This document shows positions 52,237 to 64,000 of a stretch of DNA of 64,000 nucleotides, one piece after another; position 1 is the first letter of the stretch; every line of letters begins with the position of its first letter. Made by a program: the position numbers and the translations under genes. The stretch lies in the NCBI GenBank assembly GCA_037975125.1, contig CM075857.1, positions 19,918,997 through 19,982,996 on the forward strand, written 5' to 3'. This DNA comes from Latrodectus hesperus (lineage: Eukaryota; Arthropoda; Arachnida; Araneae; Theridiidae). The notes under the pieces were generated by a model. It ran no database searches. It was not told the origin of the DNA and was given only the letters and a program-made list of their open reading frames with translations.

Positions 52237-54167
52237 TACAAACTGCGAAGGATGACGCTGATTAGATATCATTTTTCGCTAATTGCATTAAAAATTTATA
52301 AGATTATTTTTTATTCTTAATCAATATTAATTCACGAACGAAAATTTAAAATTTTATATCAATAATATTTTTTCAGTTTTATTCCATTTCTTTTTCTCCT
52401 TGTTTTCCATTGAGGGTTCACGTGCTCAAATAGGCTAATGCTATGCACTCTTGCATAATTTATTTTCCTGACAAAAAATAAATAAAAATTGTAAAATGAG
52501 CATTATGAGGTAGACTGAGGAAAAGATCGACAGAATTAGTCCACCATAATAAAAACAGAATCAATATAATAAGGCACGCGGAATAACTAATGATTTTTGG
52601 AAAATTGCGCTCCTTAATTATAGCCTCATTTGCCAAATGACTGATTCATATGGTAGCTGGGTAAATTTCTTGGGCAAAATAATGAATAATATTCTAGCTA
52701 CATACAATTGTTCTCTTTCGTTTTTATTATTTTTATTTATTTTTTTTTGTTACTGGTACATTTTTAATTGACTGTGTACATAAATGATTTTTTTAGGTAT
52801 GCACAAAGGTAACTGATTATTTATCATTCGTTATTGTAACTTCTAGAATCGAATATATATGAAGAAAAAATGAATTATAAAAAAATGCAATGTTCTTTTA
52901 TGTTATTGAACTTACCAATGAATTTTAACAAAATGCATCATCAAATATAAGTGTGTTATAATTCACTTCTTTCAACAACATTTTAAGAAGTATTATATAA
53001 AATTATTACATTAATAATTTTTGTTTTACTTTTTAATAATTTGCTGATTCCTACAAAATTAATTATAATTTGTGATTTTATTTTATATTAAATATATAAT
53101 CGAATTTGAGATTTTTTACCATATATTCCCTTAAAGTGATTGTATCATAATAATGCTTCTCCATTCTATTACCATGGTTGTGATTGGTACGATAGAAAAT
53201 TATATATTTTTAATACTGAAAATGAGGAATGGAAGCTTATCGCATATAGACAACTAATCTCAATTCATCGGGAAAATATATCAAGATTGAATAATCGATT
53301 TATTATCGTAATAAATAATATAAAGGGGCTCCAAAATCAATTTCTGCAGACATAAGTACAGACAGAAAGACAGTGACTATGGATAAGTTTTTTTTATAAA
53401 ATATTCTGGATTAAAATGAGTTATAACTAGATTATAGTTTTGACTTACAATGCAATTTTAAAAATGTACCCTGACACACTAATAGAATGATTTATACTTC
53501 AGTTAAGGGAAATCAACTTTTTATTTAGTATGGACTCTTTTAAATGATACATTGATTTATGACTCCGTGATCGTCGATTGGAAGCTAAAGAATCACTTTT
53601 TTTAATTTGTTAGTCACAAAACAGATGTTTTTATGCTAAATGAAGTACATGAGTCCACAAATTTAATATAAAAAGTTACATATTTTTATTAATTAAAGGC
53701 TAAGTAATTATTTAATTTAATAGAGTAAGTAGATATCATTTTGTCATTGGAAATTTTTACCGATTCAAAAGACTTTTTCATTCATCTATCAATTTTTTAA
53801 CTCTGTGCTATGAATTAAGAATATATTATAGAATTTTAAGATATTTTTGAGGCATTTTAAAGAAATTTCCGGGCAGATATGCATGGAGAAAACACAACTT
53901 CATCGCTTATTGTTTAACATTAGTTGGATCCATCTTGAGACATTTTCGTTCCAAGCAGTGCAATTCAATAAATCGACTTCAGTGTGAGTTTAAATATTTT
54001 TTATAATAATAGTTAGGGACTAAACACATATCTCAGGAAAATACAATACGAGATCACTATAAATTATTTCTTATAAAAGTTTGTTATAACAGAGCAATTA
54101 AAAGCATCAACTTTGAAATGTAAGGTTGGATAGTTGCATACAAAATGTGATCATAATATTTCTGTTA

Positions 54168-54170
<3 letters not shown>
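52230..54170. other. Intergenic, no feature found
   Basis: AT-rich. A 71-codon plus-strand frame at 53,140 has no recognisable domain and no splice context that I could support. Confidence 0.45.

Positions 54171-54172
<2 letters not shown>

Positions 54173-54260
<88 letters not shown>
54173..54260. repeat. (TA)n microsatellite
   Basis: About 44 TA units, ending in ACATGG. Confidence 0.97.
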
Positions 54261-54264
<4 letters not shown>

Positions 54265-54719
54265 GGATATAAAAATAGATAATACTATCTCACTATGATG
54301 TTAGGATTGCAAATATATATGTCAAAATTATTTTTTCGACACTAAATTATTCTTTGGTGACAATAAAAATTAATGAAACCAAGTTAGGCTGGTCAAGATC
54401 ACATTGCTTGAATGTCTGGAAAGTAGCCTATTCGATATCAGACCCTGCTGAATATAACCTTATTTTGAAATGTTCCTCAGAGTTTAATATCCTTCCATTC
54501 GTGTATCGTGGAAAAAAAGGTGCTAGCTCAGATATTGACTTCATGATTTGGCAATGATTCAAAAATTTTGAGATAGTTGTTTGTATTAAGCAGATTCTGT
54601 AGCAGGTCGGATATAGGGATTATCTTGGAGTTTTATGCTTATTAAGCTTATTGCTCTCATCAATGATTGAAGAATTATTTATAGATTGATAAAATTAATG
54701 GAAATGTTTGAAGGTGGTT

Positions 54720-55085
54720 AAGCTTTCGTAATTTAGAAACAATACCTGCGTGGAAGATTTCTGACACTTGATGTGTTACCCCCAGAGGTATCATTTCATA
54801 TGGAGGATATTGCGGTCTTGTCCTATTTAAATACCCCTTTTGTGAACACCACGGATTTTTGGCTAAGTCTGGAATCGAACTCAATACCTTCGATAATGAG
54901 AATGACGCCTTTCCTAAGCAGACTGTTGGCGCCTGCGAGCGCAGCGCCCCCTTTGAATTATAAAAAAGAAACCGGCAGTAGCCATTGAGAGTCGGAGAAA
55001 TAAAGTGTGTGTTTTTATACAGTCCTTGAGTGAGTGTTAATTGAGTTAAAACTGAGCTATTAACACAGACCACTACAGCTATATA
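54720..55085 (-). mobile_element. SINE-D (tRNA-like), split by a solo LTR
   Basis: On the minus strand: GCTGTAGTGGTCTG, interrupted by the LTR, resuming CTTAGGAAAGGCGTC. Then GAGTTCGATTCCAG (B box) at about 54,873-54,886 and a non-tRNA body (TGGTGTTCACAAAAGGGG, ATATCCTCCATATGAAATG) follow. Removing the LTR and one duplication restores a tRNA-like A-box to B-box spacing. No second copy in the window; ends approximate. Confidence 0.6.
54924..55065. mobile_element. Solo LTR (142 bp) with 5-bp target duplication CAGAC
   Basis: The sequence begins TGTTGGCGCC and ends TTAACA, the TG...CA ends of an LTR. CAGAC flanks it on both sides (54,919-54,923 and 55,066-55,070). Inside, AATTATAAAAAAG at about 54,957 can serve as a TATA box and AATAAA at about 55,000 as a polyadenylation signal, which favours plus-strand orientation. 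No internal retrotransposon sequence remains, so this is a recombination product. 142 bp is short for a Gypsy or BEL LTR and closer to TRIM-sized elements. Confidence 0.85.
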
Positions 55086-56380
55086 TTAGGTAGAAATAGC
55101 AGTAGGCAATAACCAAATCCTAAAATGACGTTGTTTAACACAACCAAAATTACAGTCCTGTATTAAATTTAATAATTTATTTAATATGCAATTTTTCACA
55201 CATTTCATTAAATGAAGAGTGGATATAAATTTTATTATGACACCTGATTCATCACATTTCTTACTACATTTTATTTTGCAATAGCTGAAACACAGTATTA
55301 AAAACAAATCAAGACGAAATTAAAGCCAAGTGTTAACCTCCAACCCAATTGTTTCCTGTCACGCTGAAGCGCTTCTTAGCTTATCAATTGTTAGAGCTAT
55401 AACTGTCGAAGTTCACATATCGGGAAACCTATATTTATTTACTTCCACTGGACGATGACAGGAAATAGTGCTAAAAATGAATTGATAAGACCATCAATGC
55501 GAGCAGTTGAAGTTTTTTTAAGTACTAAGATAAAGAGAATGCGTCCAATATTTCTCGTGAAATGTCTAAATAACTTATAAAATAACAATAAATTTAAAAC
55601 AGAATGAAAAATGCTATCTGAAAATACTTTTATTGCGAACAAAAATAGAAATGAGAGTTAATACTTTTTGGGGAAGATTTATGGCTTAGTTGTGTTGAAT
55701 TCTCGCGGATGAATAATAAAATATTTACACAAACAAACTACATTCAATTATATATTTTCAATTATATATAATCAGGTTTTGCTTAGTTAGAGAGTAGTTT
55801 CAAAGGTTTGAAGCTGGAAAAAAGTTGCAATTGGAAAATATTATGGCTGAAATAAAATAATGAAAAATGCAGTAAAAAACTAAAGAATTAAAACCCAATG
55901 TTCTCTTAATAGTGTGTTTTAGGCGCTATTTAATTCAATAATTTTAAGTTAACATAATGGGAAAATAATTGAAAGAATTCATAATAAAAAATCTTCTTGT
56001 ATTCAATTACCGTTTTAAATGAAATTAATAAGAGCTCCACACACACAATATTTGTTCAATATATCAAAATTTCCACTATAACGAAAGGAATTTCTGAAAG
56101 TAAATAATATTCAAGAATTGATATAAATGGAAAAAACTTTTAAAGCAGATTATTTTGAAGAATTTATGCTATATCCTTGATTTTTAATACTATTTTTTGA
56201 GATACAATAACCTGGCTAAATGATGACATCCTTGTATTTAGTAGGTAACAGATTCGATACTTGACCTAGAAACTAATATTGAGAGGCTCTATGCATATTA
56301 ATCTTTCATAAAGTCAATATCCATCTTTGAATACATTGCAAACTTTTAGAGAGGAAGGTGCTAGCTATAGTATATCGACC
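55086..56380. other. Intergenic, no feature found
   Basis: AT-rich sequence with only short frames. No repeat words shared with the other elements were noticed. Confidence 0.45.
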
Positions 56381-56445
56381 TCGTCAATTTATCTTGGTTC
56401 AAAATTATGAGGCAATCGGCTGTGTTCAATGGTTTCAGCCGATAG
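56350..56445 (+). repeat. Decayed copy of the microsatellite-tailed element
   Basis: GAGAGGAAGGTGCTAGCTAT, GACCTCGTCAAT, TGGTTCAAAATTATGAGGCA follow the order of the copy at 57,898-57,970. Confidence 0.6.
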
Positions 56446-56935
56446 AAATAAGGAATCAGAATTATATTGCAATTACCAATAAATTTTATGGAGAGATATT
56501 GAGTTAAAATTAATGTAAATATGTAGAACTATAATGATTCTCAAAGGCCAAGAATCATTTTGTGATTCTGTTTAGATAGGCTTGATCATTACGTAAGTTA
56601 GGGTCTACAGTATTTCAATATTAAGGTCATTCTTAACTCCATAATACAAAGATTTATTTCAAATATGTAAGAGTGTGGATTAGAAACAGTAATTATGTGG
56701 AATATTGTGTACATTTTCTCTTATAATTGCTTTTCGAAAAGTAACATTTATATTATGATGTGAAATGAAAGATTGAAATTCATTGCCTAGTAAATATCAG
56801 GCTCCTTGATTATTAAAGCTAGGTCAATTAATATATCATCATGGCAGGGGAGTCAGAGCTGTGTGTGTGTGAGTAATTTATGCTTTCATCGCAAAACAAT
56901 GTGCTTGTAAATAAATCAATGAAAACAAATTAACT

Positions 56936-57030
56936 CCTTCCACTGGTGTAGCATGCCTGGGACAGGAGACTGACAGATGAGGTGTCGATCTGGTCTCTTG
57001 TTAAGGGTTCATAATCAGCTTTCACTTCGA
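56936..57030 (+). repeat. Possible tRNA-like SINE head
   Basis: TGGTGTAGCATGCCTGG fits an A box and AAGGGTTCATAATC could be a worn B box about 60 bases on. No second copy was seen in the window. Confidence 0.3.
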
Positions 57031-57449
57031 GAAGAACTGTCACGAAAAAATGTGGCAATTGCTTATATGTTTTCTATAGGCTCCAGCAGATCTTTTGAGA
57101 CACAAGAAAATGAAATGCATAAATATAAATGTTTTTTTACCACAAGTCTATTCTCATGTGCACTTCTAATTCATTTTTCTTTTCATTTGAGTATGCAAAC
57201 GATTAATACTAATTCATCAAGGATTAATGTGTACATTTCACAAAATAAATCGAATCTCATGTTTATTCTCAACTTTCCTCTAGAAAATAAATAGACAACT
57301 TCGTCCGCCAGGATCCGATGACGTCATATGCAAACATCTAATTGCAATGTGCTGTGCTATGTTTTGCAGTTTCGGTAGTCAGAAATAAACATTCGGAAAT
57401 TTATTACTGTAACTTAGTTATTTTACTAGACATAGAGTGGTCATAAGCA

Positions 57450-57580
57450 TTTAGTATGGCTCACAGTGGCCTAATATTAGGACAGCGCTCTTCAGAACTT
57501 CAGGTACCGGGTTCGATTCCAGTCATTGTAGAACAACGGGAGATGAATGTTGCACTTTTCAGAATTCTGTATTCACGTCT
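57450..57580 (+). mobile_element. SINE-C copy 2, 5' part
   Basis: The tRNA-like head GGCTCACAGTGGCCTAA and B box GGGTTCGATTCC (57,509-57,520) are followed by GAACAACGGGAGATGAATGT. This part ends at ATTCACGTCT (57,571-57,580), where another element has been inserted. The 3' part resumes at 58,333. Confidence 0.8.
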
Positions 57581-58480
<900 letters not shown>

Positions 58481-58760
58481 GTGTTGTTGTCTTGTGCCAG
58501 CTAGGCTGGCAATATGGGGTGCGCTGTTCCACTTTTCCAACTGAATTATACTTTGGTGTGGAGTCAGACTTCCTCGGTACACACATGCCATAGGAACCCG
58601 TTTATAGTGTAGGCAACCATTCACAACCCATTCAAACAAAGAAAAGACAAAGAAACGATAGACAGAAAGAGAAAGTACATCCATGCCCGAACTGGGATTC
58701 GAACCCAGGACGACCCTATCCGCAGTCAGGCACTCTGACCACTAGACAGGGTTGGCGGCC
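58481..58760 (-). mobile_element. SINE-A copy 2 (about 280 bp)
   Basis: On the minus strand: CTGTCTAGTGGTCAGAGTGCC (A box), CTGGGTTCGAATCCCAG (B box), a body matching copy 1 block by block (ATGGCATGTGTGTACCGA, AGTTGGAAAAGTGGAACAGC), and tail ACAAGACAACAACACC. Flanking ACTACGAGGTG (58,470-58,480) and AGTACGAGATG (58,761-58,771) differ at two of 11 positions and are probably an aged target duplication. Its B box is better kept than in copy 1. Confidence 0.9.
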
Positions 58761-58774
58761 AGTACGAGATGTCA

Positions 58775-60490
58775 AACAAGTATTTAATAGTCATATAATA
58801 GTAACAATAACAGAAAACAAATAACCGATTTCTTGCTGCCGTGATGTGAGCTACTAAAACATGTTATTTCCCAATATCATGTAAATTATTGTATTCTGAT
58901 TTTTTTTATATATTTTGTAATTTTTCTTACGATTTTTACTGTTCTTGTGAATGATTCAATGAGTAATTTTCAGAGAAAGCTGCTGTTGTTTTTATTAAAA
59001 ACAGTTACCTTTTTGTAATTAATTTAAGCTCCTTGAAAATCCACCAGAATTATAACTCAGCGTCAATGGAAAAAAAAATTCATATTTAAGAAAGTACGAG
59101 ACATTATTCTTAAATATGAATCAGCACAAAAATTACATTAAGCAATAAAGAATAAATAAATATCTCGGTTAAAGGATTGAATTATGCAATTTTTGAACAG
59201 TATTTGTTAACAGAATGTGAAATATATGAGGATGACTCATCCAATTCTTGATACCGCAATCTGTTGTTAAACAGTCTTATTATTATTCATTAGCGATGAA
59301 CATGCAACACACATTTGAGTCTACCTTTCTAAATCTATAAGCGAAACTTTTTTTAATGCTTCACATACTGATTTCAATAAGGAATAGGAATTTTTTAATA
59401 ACACATGTTCCATGTCATTGACCATCCCCTATCTTATGTGATAGACTTATAATGCGCATGTGCAAGAATTCAGCGCCTGTCTGAGTATTTAGTATAAATT
59501 CATTTTTTAATTTTCTCATTCTCAGATCAAAATTATTTCTGAGATACAAGTTCTTGAAAGTAATCAAACATTTAGTTCTGGTAATTGCGGGTTACTTTTA
59601 TAGGCTTAAAAACTATTTGCATTAAATTGGATATTGTGATGATAGAATTCATTGCTGTCTATTGCATTTTAAACTATCAATAGCTTATAACTTGATGAAA
59701 AATTCTATTATAATAATTTATATATACTTATATAAGCAATACTTCAAAAATATATTTTTTCCTAATATAGTGAAATACGAAGATTTCAATTACAAAAATA
59801 TTTTGATAAAGATATAATGACTGTATATTTATTCTTATATAATTATATATTATAAAATAATAAAAATGTAAATTATAAATCTAAATTGTTAGAGCTGTTA
59901 AATTTTTGTAGCAATATGTTTAAATAATAATATATAGACACAAGGGATTTAAAATGTACATTATACAATATAAATATGTAATAAAAATAGTTTTAATAGT
60001 TTTATGTTCACAAAATACAAATGATTATTACAAATCTTTTTTGCATTGTCTTACTTCTAAACAGTTTTATAGCAAGTTTATTTTCATTCACCCAAACAAA
60101 ATCGAATATTACGAATTCGACAACTGTATAAGCATTTTTGAATAATTTTTTTTACGTTTCTCACATTACCAATGCTGATAAGACATCTGAAAATTGATTT
60201 ATTCGACTCGAATGTCTTGCTTCTTATGCCCGTGACCATGAAAGTAGTGAATGTGATCTTAACATCGGTAATTTTAGATTGTTTTCAAGTATCCATTACC
60301 GTTTTATTCAGTTGGTTTAGGAGTATTTATATCCATGACAGTTCTAGCACATAAATTTAAATGTCGTAGTTCTGGTCAGCAATCAGTTAATCCTCTCGGC
60401 AATTTTTTTCATATTTTTAACCTCCCTTTAGACGTTGTGATGCATGACGTGTGACATGAAAAATGCCCTTATTTATCCCCATGTCAGCTG
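58775..60490. other. Intergenic, no feature found
   Basis: AT-rich sequence with short plus-strand frames at 59,954 and 60,172 that show no recognisable content. Confidence 0.45.
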
Positions 60491-60494
60491 AAAA

Positions 60495-60790
60495 ATTATA
60501 AATTCTATACAGAAGAATCCTACTAATAGGACAACTATTCTTCTGAGCGAAAAGCCCCGGGTTCGATGTCAGCTACTGTTGAAGAACGAGAGAAAGATGT
60601 TCTTGTGCTGTTGATCTATCGGGATGAGTGCTTAGGTGTTTTCCTGGTTTTCTCCCTTGCGATACGTGAATATGGCCCACTATCTATGAAAAATCCTCCC
60701 GAAAGACAATTACGCGGTGGACATTAAAATGGCTTATAAGAGTGTGAAAGTCGGAAGCTTCTTGAGATGACATCCGGTCAGTACTTCCTC
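60495..60790 (+). mobile_element. SINE-C copy 3
   Basis: B box CCGGGTTCGATGTC at about 60,558-60,571, then CTGTTGAAGAACGAGAG, GAGTGCTTAGGTGTTTTCC, CCCACTATCTATGAAAAATCC, ACATTAAAATGGC. It is the most complete body of the family in the window. Its left end is approximate. Confidence 0.78.
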
Positions 60791-60889
60791 TACCCCACCA
60801 CCCTTTACGACCGGGGAGGAAAAGGGTGACACAGAGGCGAAGGAGTTTTTTTTTTTAGTTTAGTTTTGGAGTGGAATTCCTGCGGGGGT

Positions 60890-61190
60890 GACGGACAGAG
60901 AAGACCTCGCCTTGTAACAAAAATGGCTATTTTTTTTTTAGGCTCCCGAAGACTACTTAGATATGGCATTTTTATACTCGTTGGGACGCCTGTCTCTTTT
61001 TGTCTAACTAACCAATTTGTTCGGCTTCTCAAGCCGTGTTATTAATAAGTGTTTTGTTATTAGGGACATCAGTCTCGAAACTAATGGTTAATTAATTGTT
61101 TGGGCTTCTTAAGCCTAATTTGTATGTGATTCTTCAGAGTATTTGAGACGCCAGTCTCTTATGAATATATTTATCGGCTTCACAAGCCAT
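60890..61190. repeat. Tandem array of about 81-bp units, each with a small hairpin
   Basis: Three clear units and one worn unit. GACGCCTGTCTC at 60,985, GACATCAGTCTC at 61,065 and GACGCCAGTCTC at 61,147 are each followed about 37 bases later by a perfect short hairpin: CGGCTTCTCAAGCCG at 61,022, GGGCTTCTTAAGCC at about 61,102, CGGCTTCACAAGCC at 61,175. A decayed hairpin word GGCTCCCGAAGAC lies one period upstream at 60,941. Spacing is 80-82 bp. No coding frame follows the period. Confidence 0.8.
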
Positions 61191-61573
61191 ATTTGATTTT
61201 TAATGTATTTTGTTATGTGATGCTTAGAAAATAAATTAAAAATTAGCATCTGACATAGTGTTATCGCATTCTTTCCTCCAAGACCTACGCAATAGAAATT
61301 CTTTCATAACGGATTACCATTTCCGATTTAGAAGGAGGGAGAACGTTTACTAAGAGCCTTAAGCTGTAAGACAGTCTACAACGCGAAGTCAAAATTCTAT
61401 TCAAATACTGTTTTATACCCCTCTTCCAGTCCTTGTTGATATTCCTTCAGATATTTCGTTAAAATATCGGAGTTTAAGCTCACATATATATCAATTTATA
61501 CTCAGAAAGCTCTACTCATGTAGTTTTTCGAGCTGTACTTCCTAAGACTACTTCCTGGTTTCATCCCCATTTC

Positions 61574-62200
61574 CTGAAAAGATAACACTTTTTAATAATG
61601 ATATTTAGTTGTTCTTTGTGCTAAGGTATATATGGGAAATTTGCACTCCTTTTAAAAGCATTGAAAAGTCACATTGAAATTCCTGACGAATTAAGAGTCA
61701 GATAATTAAGATACCCACTTGAAAAAATGATGATAAGGAGATAATCTCTTCCAGTGACTTTAAAAAAAGGAACTTACTTAACTCATACCAAACTGACGAT
61801 CTTGAACAAGAGCAACTCTAATTTAGGAATGATTAAGACTGTCACTTCCAAACGACGATAACGCGACCTTCTTTACAAAAATTTAAAGAAAAAGTTATCC
61901 TACTTCATATTAAAATAAATCTCACCAATTTTTAACGATCTTATTTAAGCCAATGAGTCTTCTTCGCAAGATATAATTAAGATAATCACTTTGAAGAGAT
62001 GACAATGAGAACCTTTCCCACTGAATTTAAATAAGGAATTTTCCAACTTATATCACCAAGGATTTTTCCTTGGCGATAACTGCCAAGGAAGTTTTGGTGT
62101 CGTACATTAAGATACATTTTTGCCTTCATTTCCCATTTTTGTGCTACATTTTCTTAACTTGTCCTTGACGCATCTTTTAATGAAAAAAAATTATTTTGTT
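61574..62200. repeat. Degenerate tandem array, about 130-bp period
   Basis: The word ATTAAGATA (or ATTAAGACT) recurs at 61,705, 61,832, 61,976 and 62,106, with a weaker AAAAGATAACACTT at about 61,576. Each is followed by CACTT..., a GATGA(T/C)AATG-like word, TTCC, and TTTAAA...GGAA. Intervals are 127, 144 and 130 bp. Units share perhaps 65-75% identity by eye. A 7-bp stem hairpin CCTTGGC/GCCAAGG lies at about 62,069-62,090. Confidence 0.6.
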
Positions 62201-62928
62201 GAGAATAAAATATAAGAAAACGTAAAATGAAATTTAAATGGCAATATTGTAGCATTTTGTATTATAAAATTCTTCCATAATAGCTTTTTAATTTTTTTTT
62301 AACAATTAGCAAAACTTCTGGGACGAATTCTGAATTGCATCGGACAATTCTAAGGGGAATTTAATGTCTGCACAATCAGCTCTTATATAAGTTTTTGGAA
62401 GACAATTGTTTTCTGGATTCTGATCTGACATTCTGCGGATCTTTCGAGCAAACAATGACAAGGTAAGTGTAAATATATATATGCAAATTTATTCTACTTA
62501 TTTATCCTGTAATATAACAAATTTTTAAATTCATGGTTAGTTATAGTTAAAATTAGTGCATAAGGAAAAATTTTTATTAAAATATAAACATCTAAACATA
62601 GTGTCTGCAATTATTTTTATCAGAGGAGAATAATTTTTTAAAATAAAATTCGATGAGCACCATGGAATAAAGAATTTTATTTAAATTATTGTTATGTTAA
62701 ATTTTAATTTAATTGAAAACTAAACACTGCAAAATTAATACTAAGTCATTCTGTGATCCAGATGTTAAATCTCCAAATTAAAATTGTTTCTGATAAACGT
62801 CAGAGATTCTAAGACCGTGTTTCATTTGGAAAACAAAATATTCGCCAAAACCATATATCGGTTTCGAGAGAGAAAGAGAGATCAAGTTCAGAGTACATTT
62901 TCTTTACAATCGAACGGTATTTTTATTT
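62200..62928. other. Intergenic, no feature found
   Basis: AT-rich sequence up to the LINE derivative. The 12-bp target copy GTATTTTTATTT ends it (62,917-62,928). Confidence 0.5.
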
Positions 62929-63757
62929 CTTCTTCTTCTTCCTCTTCTTCTTAGAATTGGGTTTGTATGTCATTGGGCACCTCTGCTTTTATCAGCATTT
63001 TGTACCATTAACTCCAAACCCAATGCTTCCTAGTTCCATTTGCTCGGGTCACCCACTTTATTAATAAAGTCCGATAACCCTTTAATGGAGTCTAGGTGTA
63101 ACTCTCTAGTATGGATGATGCCTAAAGAAGTTAATCTAGGGAGGGCAAGAGCCTCACATTCGTAAATGATATGCTCTGCCGTTTCCTCTCGCGTATGACA
63201 TTTCCAGCAGATAGGGTCTTGCTGAAACAGTCCCATCTGGTCAGAAAGTCAGACATGCTAGGGATAGCTTCCTGACTTTCACCAGAAGAAGATGGTTTGG
63301 AGGTCATTTCTACCTCAAATGAAGGATTCATTGCTGCCCCTTTACAAGATTGCCTCTGAGTTCCCTTGTCTTTTTCAGCAAGGTCTACTTCAGAGGCTTC
63401 ACCTGCAAATGCAGAAAGGTTTGTTATTACTTGTGTCTTTTCAGCCACAAGATAACAATTAAAAAGCTCAGGTGATACAAGTCCACCCAGCATTGCCTGA
63501 GTTACTGGGCAAGGCAAATTACTCTAGAAGTTCGCCAGGCAACTAGAGGCTCCGTTAAGACACCAATACCGCGGTGCCAATTAGCCCTAGGCACGGAACG
63601 CATAACACCAGGGTTTACTGGAGCTGGTTCGCGGCCTCTGATTCTATATTCAAGGCTATCCTGTCATTCCTACAGGACATTCGGCTATCCACCACCTGCC
63701 GACGCGCCTGGTGGCTGCTCAAGCCCCAGGAAGGTACACGTACCCCCTGGTTCCAGG
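62929..63757 (-). mobile_element. Non-autonomous LINE derivative, copy 2 (829 bp) with perfect 12-bp target duplication
   Basis: Same element as at 12,602-13,412 in opposite orientation, about 95% identical by eye. It starts CCTGGAACCAGGGGG at 63,757 (minus strand) and ends in a longer (AAG)n tail at 62,929-62,952. GTATTTTTATTT flanks it at 62,917-62,928 and 63,758-63,769. The ORF2 tail frame is at 63,236-63,030, with an intact CX2C pair (CWKC). The N-terminal frame runs through 63,491-63,131. It has the same internal deletion as copy 1, so the deletion predates both insertions. Confidence 0.92.
63030..63236 (-). pseudogene. LINE ORF2 C-terminal tail inside copy 2
   Basis: 68 codons, ICWKCHTREETAEHIIYECEAL then [21 protein letters not shown], ending DPSKWN and stop. 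It matches copy 1 with about eight residue differences. It lacks reverse transcriptase and endonuclease, so it cannot act alone. Confidence 0.75.
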
Positions 63758-63769
63758 GTATTTTTATTT

Positions 63770-64000
63770 ACTAAATTCTAGAAGTTTTCTTTCGCAACAA
63801 TGGGACTTCAATTGTTGCTTACTATATTTAAAATATAGTTAGATTAACTATACATGGTAAATATACTTAATTAATATATAATAGGAAATGAGTGATTATG
63901 GATTAGATCAGTGATTCGCAACTTTTTTTTTGTCTCGGGTTAACGAATTTGGCGACACAAAGATAAGTTTAAGAGTTGTTTATTAACCTATAATACAATG
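63770..64000. other. Window end, no feature found
   Basis: AT-rich flank of LINE derivative copy 2. Confidence 0.5.

Noticed and set aside
53140..53355. 71-codon frame with a Trp/Tyr-rich start
   Set aside because: No family recognised, no supporting neighbours; AT-rich DNA of this length gives such frames by chance.
54354..54557. 67-codon plus-strand frame
   Set aside because: No motif or matching copy; adjoins a (TA)n tract and an element-rich region.

Overview
The window is AT-rich eukaryotic DNA, almost certainly from an arthropod and most probably a spider. The arthropod call rests on a protein that reads nearly residue for residue like insect beta-spectrin, split by many short introns. 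The spider call is an inference from the style of the non-LTR retrotransposons, and from tRNA-derived SINEs and a mariner element lying among long (TA)n tracts. There are no operons, CRISPR arrays or prokaryotic features.

Region 1 (about 2,415 to 41,510, minus strand) is one large gene, conventional beta-spectrin. I placed 40 coding exons (2,118 codons) with consistent reading phase at every junction. It starts at 36,449 with the actin-binding calponin-homology pair, runs through the chain of spectrin repeats, and leaves the left edge of the window in the linker before the expected PH domain. A likely non-coding first exon lies near 41,417-41,510, with a CRE-type palindrome about 200 bp upstream. 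Spectrin repeats 14-15 (ankyrin binding) and the C-terminal partial repeat (pairing with alpha-spectrin) are included; the PH domain is outside.

Region 2 (1 to about 2,140, minus strand) is a non-LTR retrotransposon lying in or after the last visible spectrin intron. It keeps its 5' end, most of a zinc-knuckle ORF1 and only the tail of ORF2. The spectrin introns also hold an 811-bp deleted LINE derivative with a perfect 13-bp target duplication (12,602-13,412) and several old tRNA-derived SINEs, all in the sense orientation of the gene.

Region 3 (about 41,800 to 64,000) has no host gene that I can support. It holds nested and decayed mobile DNA: a 320-bp foldback hairpin (44.8 kb), SINEs (48.9, 50.5, 57.5, 58.5, 60.5 kb), an internally deleted mariner inside a (TA)n tract (51.3-52.1 kb), a 142-bp solo LTR with a 5-bp target duplication (54.9 kb), a three-unit microsatellite-tailed element nested in a SINE (57.6-58.3 kb), two degenerate tandem arrays (60.9-62.2 kb) and a second copy of the deleted LINE derivative (62.9-63.8 kb). 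I found no undescribed multi-gene system. The most interesting novelty is the deleted LINE derivatives and the datable nesting of elements.
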